From Halovivax cerinus (GTDB taxonomy: Archaea > Halobacteriota > Halobacteria > Halobacteriales > Natrialbaceae): a stretch of 64,000 nucleotides of DNA. Under the pieces are notes generated by a model. That model saw only the letters and a program-made list of their open reading frames with translations, ran no database searches and was not told the DNA's origin. Both the position numbers and the translations under genes were made by a program. The stretch spans positions 3,162,001-3,226,000 of the forward strand of contig NZ_CP101824.1 in the NCBI RefSeq assembly GCF_024498195.1, given 5' to 3'. Shown in pieces: positions 1-8,722 of the stretch (positions are counted from its first letter, which is position 1; each line of letters starts with the position of its first letter).

Positions 1-1
1 C

Positions 2-139
2 GGGGCGATCTTTCTCGTCGTCACGGACACGATCGCCCGATCGGGCCCCGTCGAGGTTCCGGTCGGTATCGTAACCGCGGCCGTCGGTGCACCGTTCTTC
101 CTCTTCCTGCTCGCTCGAAAGGAGGTGCACGCCCTGTGA
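2..139 (+). CDS. btuC: BtuC/FecCD-type permease, C-terminal end (partial)
   Basis: The frame is open from the window edge and ends in TGA at 137-139, giving 45 residues. It reads as a hydrophobic last helix ([18 protein letters not shown]) followed by a short basic tail. The GxPxFxxLL segment is the typical end of the FecCD/BtuC permease family. The stop overlaps the GTG start of the ATPase gene by the 4-bp GTGA arrangement, so the two are translationally coupled in one importer operon. Too short and too general to tell cobalamin from Fe-siderophore permeases on its own. Confidence 0.75.
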   Translation, partial: GAIFLVVTDTIARSGPVEVPVGIVTAAVGAPFFLFLLARKEVHAL

Positions 140-1395
140 TCGACGTCGAGTCCCTCCGGGTGTCCTACGGCGAAGCGGTGGTATTCGACGACTTCGAAAC
201 CAGCGTACCCGGCGGAACGTTCGTCGGACTCGTGGGGCCCAACGGCGCCGGGAAATCGACGCTTCTCCGGACGATCAGCGGATCACTGTCTCCGGATTCG
301 GGTCGCATCACGATCGACGGAACGCCCGTCGAAACGCTGCGTTCGCGCGAACAGAGCCGGCTCGTCTCGGTCGTCCCCCAGGACACGTCGCCGGCGTTTT
401 CGTTCACCGTCGGGCACTTCGTCGAGATGGGACGAACACCCTACCGGTCACGGTTTTCGCCCCCAGACGAGACGGACCGTCGGCTCGTGGACGAGGCGCT
501 CGACCGAACGAACACGGCACGATTCGAATCCCGTGCGATCGACGAACTGAGCGGCGGCGAACGCCAGCGAGTCGTCCTCGCGCGTGCGCTCGCACAGGAT
601 ACGCCGGTGATTCTGCTCGACGAACCGACTGCGAGCCTCGACATCAACCATCAAGTCGAAATCCTCTCGCTCGTCGCGGATCTCGCCGCGTCCGGGAAGA
701 CGATCGTCGCTGCGATTCACGACCTGGACCTCGCCGCGCGGTTCTGTGACGAACTCCGCCTCCTCGCCGACGGATCGATCGTCGATCGGGGTCGACCGGA
801 CGCAGTCCTCGACGCAGAAACGGTCGAACGAGCGTTCGAAACCGAGGGCGTCGTCACGCGAAATTACGCGACTGGCACTCCATCGGTGACCGCACACCCC
901 TCGGACACCGATTCACCGGCGATACCCGACCGAGTGCACGTTCTCGGGACCGGGCCGGCGGCAGCGAGAGTACTCTCAATTCTCTCTAGGACGGACAGTG
1001 ACGTTTCGATCGGACCCGCCCCAGCCGGCGACGTGGCAGCTGTGACGGCGACCGAGCTGGGAGTGCGCAGTCACGACATTCAGGCGTTTGCCGGGGTAGA
1101 TGCCGACGGAATACGGACGCTTCGGATCGCGCTCCACGAGGCAGACGCGACTGTCGTTACGGATGATTGTGCGCTTCTCGACGATGACCGAGTACTGTCG
1201 GCTCTCTCAGAGCAGCCGACGATCGCTGTCGCGACGGCGGCGATCGGCGGAGATCGCCACAATTCGAACCCTGCGACCGGCCCGTTCGACAGAACGTCAG
1301 ATCCAGACTCTCTCCTCGAAACGCTGGCGACCATCGGTGCTCGAGAAGACGACGAGACGCGAGCGTCGCCGAACCCTCGATACCCACCTTTGTGA
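136..1395 (+). CDS. btuD: Cobalamin/Fe-siderophore ABC transporter ATPase BtuD with C-terminal extension
   Basis: ATP-binding subunit of a BtuCDF-type importer, acting at the inner face of the membrane with the permease ending at 139. Residues 1-250 are a complete ABC domain. Walker [10 protein letters not shown] is at about 34-42, the Q-loop PQD at 81-83, the LSGGE signature at 138-142, Walker B LLDEP at 160-164 and the switch His in AIHD. The GTG start at 136 overlaps the permease stop. Ordinary BtuD/FhuC proteins are about 250-270 residues; this one is 419. Residues about 265-419 form an extra domain containing [15 protein letters not shown], which looks like a nucleotide-binding or Rossmann-like strand-loop-helix. 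A long C-terminal domain is known in haloarchaeal BtuD proteins. Its function is not evident here. Confidence 0.85.
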   Translation: MIDVESLRVSYGEAVVFDDFETSVPGGTFVGLVGPNGAGKSTLLRTISGSLSPDSGRITIDGTPVETLRSREQSRLVSVVPQDTSPAFSFTVGHFVEMGRTPYRSRFSPPDETDRRLVDEALDRTNTARFESRAIDELSGGERQRVVLARALAQDTPVILLDEPTASLDINHQVEILSLVADLAASGKTIVAAIHDLDLAARFCDELRLLADGSIVDRGRPDAVLDAETVERAFETEGVVTRNYATGTPSVTAHPSDTDSPAIPDRVHVLGTGPAAARVLSILSRTDSDVSIGPAPAGDVAAVTATELGVRSHDIQAFAGVDADGIRTLRIALHEADATVVTDDCALLDDDRVLSALSEQPTIAVATAAIGGDRHNSNPATGPFDRTSDPDSLLETLATIGAREDDETRASPNPRYPPL

Positions 1396-2471
1396 CAATT
1401 CAAATATGATTGGCGGGACCAGATTCGCTGCTCGAACGATATAGCGATATACGATATACAAGACCGAGACGCGCCATCCGATGTTGTAGTATAGTGTCAT
1501 ATTTGGCAACGATCAGAGCGAAATTGGTAGGGAGACCACCAGCAACGAGACACCAGGACGACAGCGCGACGATCGGCTGTGATCGTGCATCACCGATCGT
1601 ACGCACGGATCGTTCGATAATCGGCTCGCCCCGGTTAGATACGCACCGACTTGCACACGAATCGGTCGATAGAGACCGATCGACGTGACTGGTCGGTATT
1701 TCGATGGTTCTACTGGCGAAGCGGTTCGCACCGCCTCTACAAACAGCTTCAGAGCTAGTCGAGTCGCAGCGACCGACCAGACGTACAGCAATTGCTCTCG
1801 AGAACCGCTCGATCCATTCACTGTATCACCACCTCCCGAGATAGATCCGCGAACCGGACTGCCGCATGACACAATCTCCGGTGGTGGTCGAACCCACCGA
1901 CGGTAGCTAACAGAGGCAGGCCGGGCAGAAACTGACAGGCACAGACTGTGACCTGCCCAACTCAGTACGGGCAGTCGGTACGAGTGACGATCCACCTAAT
2001 ACGGAGCGTAAATTGCTCTCACAGCGAGGGTGAGTACGGCTCTACGGAGGCCTCAGATCCTCGACCGGACGGTGAAGTGACCAGTGATCGACCGTACCGT
2101 CACGAGATCGACGAGGGCGATTCTGTAACAACGAGACCCACTATCACCGTAGTCTCGAACACCGCCCCTCCGCCCCACTCCCACGCCCCGGGTTGTGACG
2201 CAAGCGAATACCGTCTACCGAACTATCGATCGACGACCCACGTTTCGACACCGACACCCCAGGGGTCACGGCCTCGAAACACACCTCTAGATCATCCCGG
2301 TCGCCACCCTTCCGAGAGTAGCACGGTGGAGCCATATTTGTTTATTCTAGTACGAGTGACCAGAGGGGATTCTGATAGACACAGATACTTGTATAATGGA
2401 CTGAGTTACCCACCTGTAGTAGTCACATATCCTCAAATAAAGACCCTTATTTGGATACAGGGGCTAGATTC
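1396..2471. other. Gene-poor 1.1-kb intergenic stretch
   Basis: No convincing gene on either strand. The open frames here lack acidic haloarchaeal composition and family resemblance. The stretch is visibly more AT-rich than its neighbours, with clusters such as three GATATA-like motifs at about 1439-1462. Its right end carries the palindromic promoter of the recombinase operon. It may be regulatory or decayed accessory DNA. Confidence 0.5.
2434..2454 (+). promoter_or_regulatory. Palindromic operator overlapping the TATA box of the recombinase operon
   Basis: CAAATAA (2434-2440) and TTATTTG (2447-2453) form a perfect 7-bp inverted repeat with a 6-nt spacer. The right arm is also the best TATA-like element, about 20-25 nt before the ATG at 2472. 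A dimeric regulator binding here would block TBP. The first gene of the operon is itself a ribbon-helix-helix candidate, so autoregulation is plausible but inferred. Confidence 0.5.
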
Positions 2472-2915
2472 ATGAGTGTCCGGTTCGAACGACCGTCCAT
2501 GAGCAGTGACGATCGGGTTGCCGTGAAGACGTACGTGCCGCGCCATCAGAAGCGAGAGTGGGTGAGCCACGCAGAGCAACTCGACATGACGCAGAGCGAG
2601 TTCGTCCGAACGATGGTCCAGGCCGGACGCGCCGATATCGGCGTACCAGGAGCGACCGACGTCGAACCACTATCGGGCGAATCGTCCGATGACGCATCGG
2701 TATCGAACGAATCGGCAGTCGGTAGATCCGATTTCGGCGATCGAATCGTCGAGGTGTTGCGTCGACGCGGGGCGCTCGACTGGGACGAGCTCGTCTCCGC
2801 TCTGGTCGACGACGTCGAATCTGAACTCGACGACGCCCTGCAGTCGCTCCAGTCCGAAAATACGATCGTCTACAGCGGACGAAACGGCGGCTACACCCTG
2901 ACGAACGATGAGTGA
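2472..2915 (+). CDS. RHH-like/winged-helix haloarchaeal regulator (DUF5805-like)
   Basis: 147 residues from the ATG at 2472; an in-frame ATG at 2499 gives 138. The TATA element at 2447-2454 suits a leaderless start at 2472, while the conserved part of the protein begins after 2499. Residues about 15-50 (VAVKTYVPRHQ, then two helices ending SEFVRTMVQAG) look like a ribbon-helix-helix DNA-binding fold. A serine/acid linker follows. The C-terminal 65 residues (DRIVEVLRRRGALDWDELV onward, ending GGYTLTNDE) resemble a small winged helix. The end overlaps the recombinase start by 8 bp, so the two are co-transcribed. The pairing suggests a regulator or accessory factor of the recombinase. The family name is from memory; the function is inferred. 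Confidence 0.7.
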   Translation: MSVRFERPSMSSDDRVAVKTYVPRHQKREWVSHAEQLDMTQSEFVRTMVQAGRADIGVPGATDVEPLSGESSDDASVSNESAVGRSDFGDRIVEVLRRRGALDWDELVSALVDDVESELDDALQSLQSENTIVYSGRNGGYTLTNDE

Positions 2916-3921
2916 CACAGCGCACGATCCGATCGAGTACTTCCTCGAGGACATGACTCACCACGGGCGTAACGTTCGAACGTACGAGGCGTACGAACGC
3001 GTACTCGGGCAGTTCGAGACGTTTCTCACGACCGAACGAAACGCGTCGCCGGAGACGGCCACGTACAGAGACTGTATGGCCTGGGTCCACGACCTGCGGA
3101 GCCAGCACGCCGAGAGTACGATCGCGACGTACGCCTCCTATCTGAATCGATTTTACTCGTACCTGGAGCGGGTCGGGCGTCACGACGAGAATCCGATGGG
3201 GCTCGTGATCGAAGAGATGGACGAATCGATCGATACCAGCCCCGCGCGGCGAGACATCTCCCTCCCGGAGATGCAGGCGTTCGTGTCCGGTCTCGCGCAC
3301 CCGTTGCACCGGTCGATCGTGATCACGTTGTTGAAAACGGGGCTGCGATCCGGCGAACTCTGTAATCTCGATCTGTACGATCTCAATCTGAGCGGCGAGC
3401 AGTACTGGGACCCGCGTCCGCAGATCGACGGCCAGACCGGCTCACTGTACGTCTCTCCCGATCACACCTACGGAGAGCGAAGCGGCGGGGTCGAGCGGAC
3501 CGCCTCGAACAAGCGAAAACGTGAGACGATCGTTCCGATCGACGACGAACTCGAGGGAGCGCTCCGTCGCTGGCTCGCGATCCGACCCGATACACAATCT
3601 CGCGCCGAACCGGTCTTTTTGAGCACCGAGGATCGGTGGGGACGTCGCCTCACGCCGGATCACGTCCACCACATCGTCACTCGCTACACGCGTGAGGCCG
3701 GCTGGTATCGGTCCGGAGGTGGCGCCCGAGAAAACGTCACACCGCACTACTTTCGACACTTCTTCACCACACACCTCCGGGATCGGACGGGCGACCGCGG
3801 GATCGTAAAGTACCTTCGCGGCGATGTCGCCGACGATATCATCGACACCTACACTCACAACTGGGGTGATCGCGTCCGTTCGACGTATCTGGAACACATT
3901 TATTCGGTGGCCACGAGTTGA
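2908..3921 (+). CDS. xerC: Tyrosine site-specific recombinase (XerC/D-like integrase)
   Basis: 337 residues with both recombinase domains. An N-terminal SAM-like core-binding domain spans about 6-100, and the catalytic domain about 115-335. Catalytic residues seen are Arg147 in TGLRSGELC, HxxR at His280-Arg283 (HYFRH), His317 in THNWGD and Tyr327 in STYLEHI. Spacing and length match Xer/phage-type integrases. It overlaps the upstream RHH-like gene by 8 bp. No tRNA, att repeat or other mobile gene is seen beside it, so it may be a resident recombinase rather than an element integrase. The wide empty flanks (1.1 kb before, 0.76 kb after) are compatible with a decayed element too. Confidence 0.85.
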   Translation: MSDTAHDPIEYFLEDMTHHGRNVRTYEAYERVLGQFETFLTTERNASPETATYRDCMAWVHDLRSQHAESTIATYASYLNRFYSYLERVGRHDENPMGLVIEEMDESIDTSPARRDISLPEMQAFVSGLAHPLHRSIVITLLKTGLRSGELCNLDLYDLNLSGEQYWDPRPQIDGQTGSLYVSPDHTYGERSGGVERTASNKRKRETIVPIDDELEGALRRWLAIRPDTQSRAEPVFLSTEDRWGRRLTPDHVHHIVTRYTREAGWYRSGGGARENVTPHYFRHFFTTHLRDRTGDRGIVKYLRGDVADDIIDTYTHNWGDRVRSTYLEHIYSVATS

Positions 3922-4684
3922 TCCCGTCGCATACACGAACGGACACGCGGGGTGCAACGCCTGCCTATCGATCGACGGCCAGCACCGGATGGACGATCCG
4001 ATAGAGACGGGGATCGTTCGAATACCCGTTCATCGCACACGTACCGACGGTGCAGGAACGGCCGTGCCTCGAGGAATCGGTGGATCGTCCCGGACGGTGT
4101 CGTAACGGCCTTCACGACAGACCCAAGGAGAGGATCCCAAACCCACCGAAAGTGAGTCACTGTCGGTCGTCAACCGATGCTGAACACCGAATCCGGTTAC
4201 TCCTCGCCCTCTTGTTGGCGACGACCTCACCTATCTGGTGATGAGTACGCCAGGCGGCCGTGAACGGTTGCAAGATCGTGCGGTTAAACACGGAAAAACA
4301 CGAGTTCTGTACTACCCATCAGAATATTATAGTATTTTTCCAACTGCTTCTGCTGGACGAGTCCCAACACATAAATCGTATATTGCTATATAGAATGGCC
4401 ACGTGGTGCGAGCGCAATTCTCTTACTAATGAGTACAGTATGTCGCCAGACGAGTCGTGGGACAGGCGCGTACGCACGCGGCTAAGAACCCATGCCGGGA
4501 CTGAAAGAGACGAGACTGAACGACGCCGGCGAACGGCCCAGAACGAAGAGGCGGTACAGCGTTCACGGACCGTCTGAGACACGGTTAGCAACCTGACGGA
4601 AAATCGATCGAATGCGATGAATCGAATGAACCAAAACGAAAGTCTCATGCAGAGAATTCGACGACGATCGCTGACGAGTGGCGA
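3922..4684. other. Gene-poor intergenic stretch after the recombinase
   Basis: About 760 bp without a credible gene. The segment at about 4320-4440 is AT-rich and contains several TATA-like strings (TATTATAG, TATTGCTATATAG) but leads to no recognisable ORF. The 105-residue open frame at 4260-4577 has non-acidic, unpatterned composition and is not called. No tRNA-like or CRISPR-like structure is seen. Confidence 0.5.
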
Positions 4685-6106
4685 TTAGTCGTCGGAAAAC
4701 ATGGACCCGAGCTGGTCGCGCCACTCGATAATGTCGACGACGTCCGCGGACACGTCGTCCAGATCGTCTGCGAGCGAATCGACGGTTTCTGCGAGTTCGT
4801 CGACGTCGGTGGTGACGTCATCTACGTTAGATTCGATCGACTCCGCGCGGTCGTCCAGGTCAGAGACGGACGACTCGAGGCTCGACACCCTGTCGTCTAT
4901 CCCGTCGACCGCCTCGTCGTGAGACGACACGGTGGTCGTGAGGTCGGACAGATCGGATGAGACCGACGTCACCGAGGATTCGAGTTCGGCGACCATCGAA
5001 TCGAGGTCGTCGACAGCACTCGACGTCGAAGAGAGTGACGAGGTGAGGTCGTCGATCTCTGCGGCGTTGTCGTCAGCCGTCGCATCGATAGATTCGACCT
5101 CCGATCGGAGCGCCGACAGTTCGGTCGAGAGGTCGTCGATCAACTGCGCCCCCGAACCGTTGTCGTCGAGAAAGTCCTCCAGGGCGTTCGCGTAGGCCGC
5201 GACAGATTCGACGCGTTGTTGCAGATGGTTCAGGCGTGCGTCTGTAGAACCGGAAATGGCGTTTTCCGGTAGCGCATCGACGATCGTCTCCAGGTCAGAC
5301 TGATCGACGCGATCGGCTCGTAGTTCCGAAGCGAGCGCCGCAGAAATGGACTCAGTTGCAGAGTCCGCGGTGTCCACCCCGTCGTCACGGCTATCGGACG
5401 AATCATCCGCATCCGTAGTCACGGACGTGTCGTCGAAATCGTCGTCCACAGACGGCTGATCTCGGTCCCCGACATCGGATTCGGATTCGTCGTCACCCGG
5501 TTCTGTCTCCTCGGCGACGCGTTCCGCTGCGGCGTCGATATCGAGTTCGATCTCCGAGCTAGATTCGTCTTCCGAATCCGAACCTGAAGACTCGGCCGAG
5601 GGAGCACCCTCCGATTCGAGGCCTGGAACCGAATCGGCGTCACCGGAGAGAAGGCGCTTTACGGCATCTGCCCCCTCAGAGGATACCACTTCCTCGACCG
5701 ACTCGGAGACGTCGGCTGCCGTCGACTCGACGACGTCGTGCTCACTATACGCCTCGATCGACGGTTCTGTGAGAAACGCGGCCGGATCCAGTTCGTCGTC
5801 GAGGCGAATACCGTAGACGGTGACGAGAGACTCGTTCGGTTCGACGACGCCTTCGAACTGAACGCGGTGATCCTGGTAGGCGGTCCACTGATCGCTGTGA
5901 TACTCCGGGTGAAAACCGACGGCGTCCATCGGGAACGACTCGGGGATATCTTCTGTCAGACGAACCGCCGCCGGTTCGGGGCGGTCGGAACTGATCTCGA
6001 AACGGATCGCCGGAACCGGGAATTCGTCCGGGGCGTATCGCTTCGTTACGGTGACGTCGTCTCGATTCACCGTCACGATGTCTTCAGTGTCCGCACTCGA
6101 ACTCAT
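4685..6106 (-). CDS. Acidic protein with N-terminal beta domain and long C-terminal coiled coil
   Basis: 473 residues, start ATG at 6106. Residues 1-110 look like a folded beta-rich domain (VTVTKRYAPDEFPVPAIRFE, then RVQFEGVVEPNESLVTVYGI). Residues about 110-260 are a Ser/Asp/Glu-rich disordered linker. Residues about 290-465 are a continuous heptad-type coiled coil built of repeating SxxDDLxS units. The end is WRDQLGSMFSDD. No membrane segment or signal peptide is present. The architecture suggests a cytoplasmic scaffold or filament-associated protein conserved in haloarchaea. No catalytic motif is visible and I do not recognise a characterised homologue. Confidence 0.7.
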   Translation of the reverse strand: MSSSADTEDIVTVNRDDVTVTKRYAPDEFPVPAIRFEISSDRPEPAAVRLTEDIPESFPMDAVGFHPEYHSDQWTAYQDHRVQFEGVVEPNESLVTVYGIRLDDELDPAAFLTEPSIEAYSEHDVVESTAADVSESVEEVVSSEGADAVKRLLSGDADSVPGLESEGAPSAESSGSDSEDESSSEIELDIDAAAERVAEETEPGDDESESDVGDRDQPSVDDDFDDTSVTTDADDSSDSRDDGVDTADSATESISAALASELRADRVDQSDLETIVDALPENAISGSTDARLNHLQQRVESVAAYANALEDFLDDNGSGAQLIDDLSTELSALRSEVESIDATADDNAAEIDDLTSSLSSTSSAVDDLDSMVAELESSVTSVSSDLSDLTTTVSSHDEAVDGIDDRVSSLESSVSDLDDRAESIESNVDDVTTDVDELAETVDSLADDLDDVSADVVDIIEWRDQLGSMFSDD

Positions 6107-6393
6107 TACGGGACGATTACAGGAGCACGACCATAAATGAAGCGGGCGATTCGACGGGGCAGGGACGACGTTCTAGACCGTCGAAGCCGACTAGTGCACA
6201 GCATGGTCCACGTACGGAAGAACGGACGTTCGAACGGACGAATACTAGCGGAGGAACGGACGGGGGATGAGAGAGCGGGTGAGGGGGAGCGAGAGAAGGT
6301 GGATGAGGGTGAGAGAGAAGGTGAGATAGGGTGAAATAGAGTGAATGAACAAACAAATGAGAGTGAGAAACGGCGAACGCAACTCTCGTTCCG
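6107..6393. other. Polypurine intergenic tract
   Basis: On the + strand, positions about 6244-6370 are almost entirely A and G (runs such as GAGAGAGCGGGTGAGGGGGA and GAGAGAGAAGGTGAGATAGG). The minus strand, which is the sense strand for the genes on both sides, is therefore pyrimidine-rich with short T runs just after the UlaG-like stop. It may act as a terminator for that gene or form unusual DNA structure. Confidence 0.5.
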
Positions 6394-7224
6394 TCACAGA
6401 TCGATGCGGTCACCGATACGGGCGATTTCGAGGGTCCGAGGGTAGTCGAACGATCCGATGTGGTGTGACAACGCCGTCGGATCGGCCGTCAAACCGCGCC
6501 ACATGTCCCAGTGGGAGGGAAGCAGTCGGTCGAACCGGAGGTCGTTCGCGGCACGAACGATCTCGTTTTCGTCGTTGTACCATCTCGTTCGCTTCGGCTC
6601 CCGCGTCTGTTTGTCCGGGATCCGACCGACGGAGCCGAACGCGAGAATACCCAGGTCGATATCGTACGATCGACCGATTCGTTCGAACGCATCCGAGGGA
6701 CGCGAGTCGCCACCGTGAAAGATCGTGACGTCTCCGTGCTGGATGACGTAACTGACCGGCTCGTCGGCGTCAGGATCTGTCGCCGCTTCGACGGTTATCG
6801 TAACCGACCCCACGTCGAAGGTGTCGCCGACTGAGACCGATCGAATCTGAGATGGGTCCACGTTCCACTCGTCGGTCCATCGTTCCGATCGAGTAACCTC
6901 GACGCTCGCGTCGGGGCCGTAGAACGTCGAGGCGGTCTCGGCGAGAATCGGTGCCTGTGTCGGACCGTGTACGTGATCCGTGTGTTCGTGGGTCGCCAGG
7001 ATCGCGTCCATCCGAGTGACGTCAGTCGGATCGAACGGGACGGGAATCATCCTGACCGTCCGCGGAGGATCGCCGAGTCCAACGTACGGGTCGACCGAAA
7101 TCGTCGTGCCGTCCGCCGCCTTCAGTACGAACCCGTTACACCCCAGGTACCAGAGGGCTATGCCGTCGGGATCGGCCTCGGCGACGTCGCGTACCAGCCA
7201 GTCACCCCAGTCACTTTCGACCAT
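6394..7224 (-). CDS. UlaG-like MBL-fold metallohydrolase
   Basis: 276 residues in the metallo-beta-lactamase superfamily, nearest by pattern to UlaG (L-ascorbate-6-phosphate lactonase) and related haloarchaeal hydrolases. The metal-binding HxHxDH motif is seen as HEHTDHVHG at about residues 78-86. Further ligands are likely in FHGGDSRPS and near PSHWDMW. There is no signal peptide, so it is probably a cytoplasmic hydrolase. The substrate cannot be deduced; ascorbate metabolism is not known as a haloarchaeal pathway and no ula neighbours are present. It lies downstream of dph2 on the same strand, separated by the 22-bp tandem repeats, and may be expressed independently. Confidence 0.8.
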   Translation of the reverse strand: MVESDWGDWLVRDVAEADPDGIALWYLGCNGFVLKAADGTTISVDPYVGLGDPPRTVRMIPVPFDPTDVTRMDAILATHEHTDHVHGPTQAPILAETASTFYGPDASVEVTRSERWTDEWNVDPSQIRSVSVGDTFDVGSVTITVEAATDPDADEPVSYVIQHGDVTIFHGGDSRPSDAFERIGRSYDIDLGILAFGSVGRIPDKQTREPKRTRWYNDENEIVRAANDLRFDRLLPSHWDMWRGLTADPTALSHHIGSFDYPRTLEIARIGDRIDL

Positions 7225-7318
7225 GTACGACCGATGCGTGGAACCTGCGGGTAACAGTTGTGGTTCGTCGCAGGGACCGCCTCACCTACCATCGGAACCG
7301 ACGGTGCAGGGTCGCTTC

Positions 7319-7406
7319 ACCAAATCGCGTGGAAAATGTCACCAGATTCTATAGAAGATGTCTCCAGGTTCCGTGGAAGATGTCACCAGGTTCCGTGGAA
7401 GGTGTC
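7319..7406. repeat. Four 22-bp tandem repeats starting in the dph2 stop region
   Basis: Units are 7319-7340, 7341-7362, 7363-7384 and 7385-7406. On the minus strand each begins GACAxCTTC and ends TGGT or TGGA. The unit at 7385-7406 is the coding end of dph2 (DTFHGTW), and the TGA stop at 7383-7385 spans the unit junction. Units become less similar moving away from the gene, as expected of a tandem duplication of the gene end that has since decayed. Confidence 0.85.
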
Positions 7407-8447
7407 GAATCCGATATCCGAGAGCGGTTTGTTGCCGACGGCAGCGTCGTACTCCCCGGGTGTCAGCATCGGCTTGTGAAAGCGGGGACCATCGTCCGTC
7501 GTAATTCGAGGGCAGCCGGTGTTGACGAACGCGTCGACGTCGAAGTTCCTGAGTCGATCAGGCGTCACCTCGTCCAACGTAATCAGGTAGGCGTCGTCGT
7601 TGTCGTCCAGAATACGGTCGGCTTCCTCCCAGCGCCCCTGTCCGATCTTCGTACAGAAGATGACTCCCCAGGTTTCGGCGTCCATGGCCTTGTGGACGGA
7701 CGCGTAGCGCTGTTTGACGAATTTCTCCGTGTCCGCGACGGTGACGACGTTGTTTACCGGGTCTGCGATCACGACGCGCTTGTCGGGATGTTCCATCGCG
7801 AGTCCAAGCGGGTGGAACTTTCCACCGCCGACGTAGAGCACCTGGGCCGCATCAACGTCGGCGCTGGCGTAATTACACCCGAGAACCTGCCCCTCGTGAG
7901 TCAGTCGGTCGTCCCCACGCCGCGTCTCGACGTCGTACCCTTCCGCAGAGAGGGTCTCGCACATCTCGTCGAACCGATTCATGTGCTGGGCCGTCGTCAC
8001 GAGGCCGATCGATCCGTGCTCTGCAGGTGGTGCCAGTTCGTCGAGCGCCTCGTCGATGATCGGGAGAACGTCGACGTTCGAGAAGAGTGGGACGTAGATC
8101 ACCTTGTCCGTCTCCTTCATCGGCGAGTGACCGAAGTGAACGAACACGTCCGATCGCTTCATCAGGTAGGTATCGAGATCGCACGCGCCGTAACACGGCT
8201 GGCCGGAGATGAGAACCCGGACGTCGTCGGTCAGATCGCGCTCGGCGACGAGTTCACGGATGTCGTCCGCGACGCGGGGGGCTCGCCGTTTCAGTCCTTC
8301 GGGGAACTGTAACCCGACCGTGTCCGCGTCCCGCTCCTCGATTGCTTCGGCGATGCGGTCGAGTTCGTAATCCCACTCCCGGTCGTGTTTGAGACGCATC
8401 CCTGTATTTCGCAAGTCCCCCTCGCTGTACGACGACTCCTGGCTCAT
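7383..8447 (-). CDS. dph2: 2-(3-amino-3-carboxypropyl)histidine synthase Dph2
   Basis: 354 residues. It catalyses the first step of diphthamide synthesis on elongation factor 2, transferring the 3-amino-3-carboxypropyl group of SAM to a histidine by a non-canonical radical-SAM reaction. The three conserved cysteine sites that bind the 4Fe-4S cluster in archaeal Dph2 are visible: Cys85/Cys89 in GQPCYGACDLD, one in VLGCNYASAD and one in NTGCPRI. GLQFPEGLKRRAP near residue 45 is a family hallmark. The start ATG at 8447 fits the N-terminal extension common in haloarchaea. The C-terminal FDTFHGTW is encoded in the first of four 22-bp tandem units, and the stop codon is completed by the next unit. 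Confidence 0.93.
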   Translation of the reverse strand: MSQESSYSEGDLRNTGMRLKHDREWDYELDRIAEAIEERDADTVGLQFPEGLKRRAPRVADDIRELVAERDLTDDVRVLISGQPCYGACDLDTYLMKRSDVFVHFGHSPMKETDKVIYVPLFSNVDVLPIIDEALDELAPPAEHGSIGLVTTAQHMNRFDEMCETLSAEGYDVETRRGDDRLTHEGQVLGCNYASADVDAAQVLYVGGGKFHPLGLAMEHPDKRVVIADPVNNVVTVADTEKFVKQRYASVHKAMDAETWGVIFCTKIGQGRWEEADRILDDNDDAYLITLDEVTPDRLRNFDVDAFVNTGCPRITTDDGPRFHKPMLTPGEYDAAVGNKPLSDIGFDTFHGTW

Positions 8448-8671
8448 TGGCCTGAATACCCGCTACGAACGTAAAACCTCCACGTTTCACCGACCACGGG
8501 CCTCCGAGACGCCGGGACGAGCTCCGCCATCCAGCACTGCATGTAGTCGGGGAACCGCCCGAAACGACCTATCTTCGCATCGAGCGTCCACACCACCACT
8601 GGGCCCCGAGTACCTCGTTCCACACGGCCACCGGTCCTGTCAGCCCCACGTCTGACTGCCGTTCGTTCACT

Positions 8672-8680
8672 GATATAAAG
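8672..8680 (+). promoter_or_regulatory. TATA element upstream of the DUF7139-like gene
   Basis: GATATAAAG at 8672-8680 is a good haloarchaeal TATA box. The expected transcription start would be near 8703, leaving a leader of about 20 nt before the ATG at 8723. Confidence 0.5.
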
Positions 8681-8722
8681 GCGGGCAAAAAGTCATGGTA
8701 CTGGAGTCTAAAGCGAAGACCA

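Noticed and set aside
1948-2475. Open frame of 175 residues before the recombinase operon
   Set aside because: Non-acidic, patternless composition, no promoter and no family resemblance. It runs through the palindromic promoter.
4260-4577. Open frame of 105 residues after the recombinase gene
   Set aside because: Composition and length give no support. It lies in an AT-rich intergenic region and could be chance.
7260-8312. Open frame of 350 residues on the + strand opposite dph2
   Set aside because: Antisense to dph2, which has all its cysteine motifs. The frame reads across the tandem repeats and shows no family features.
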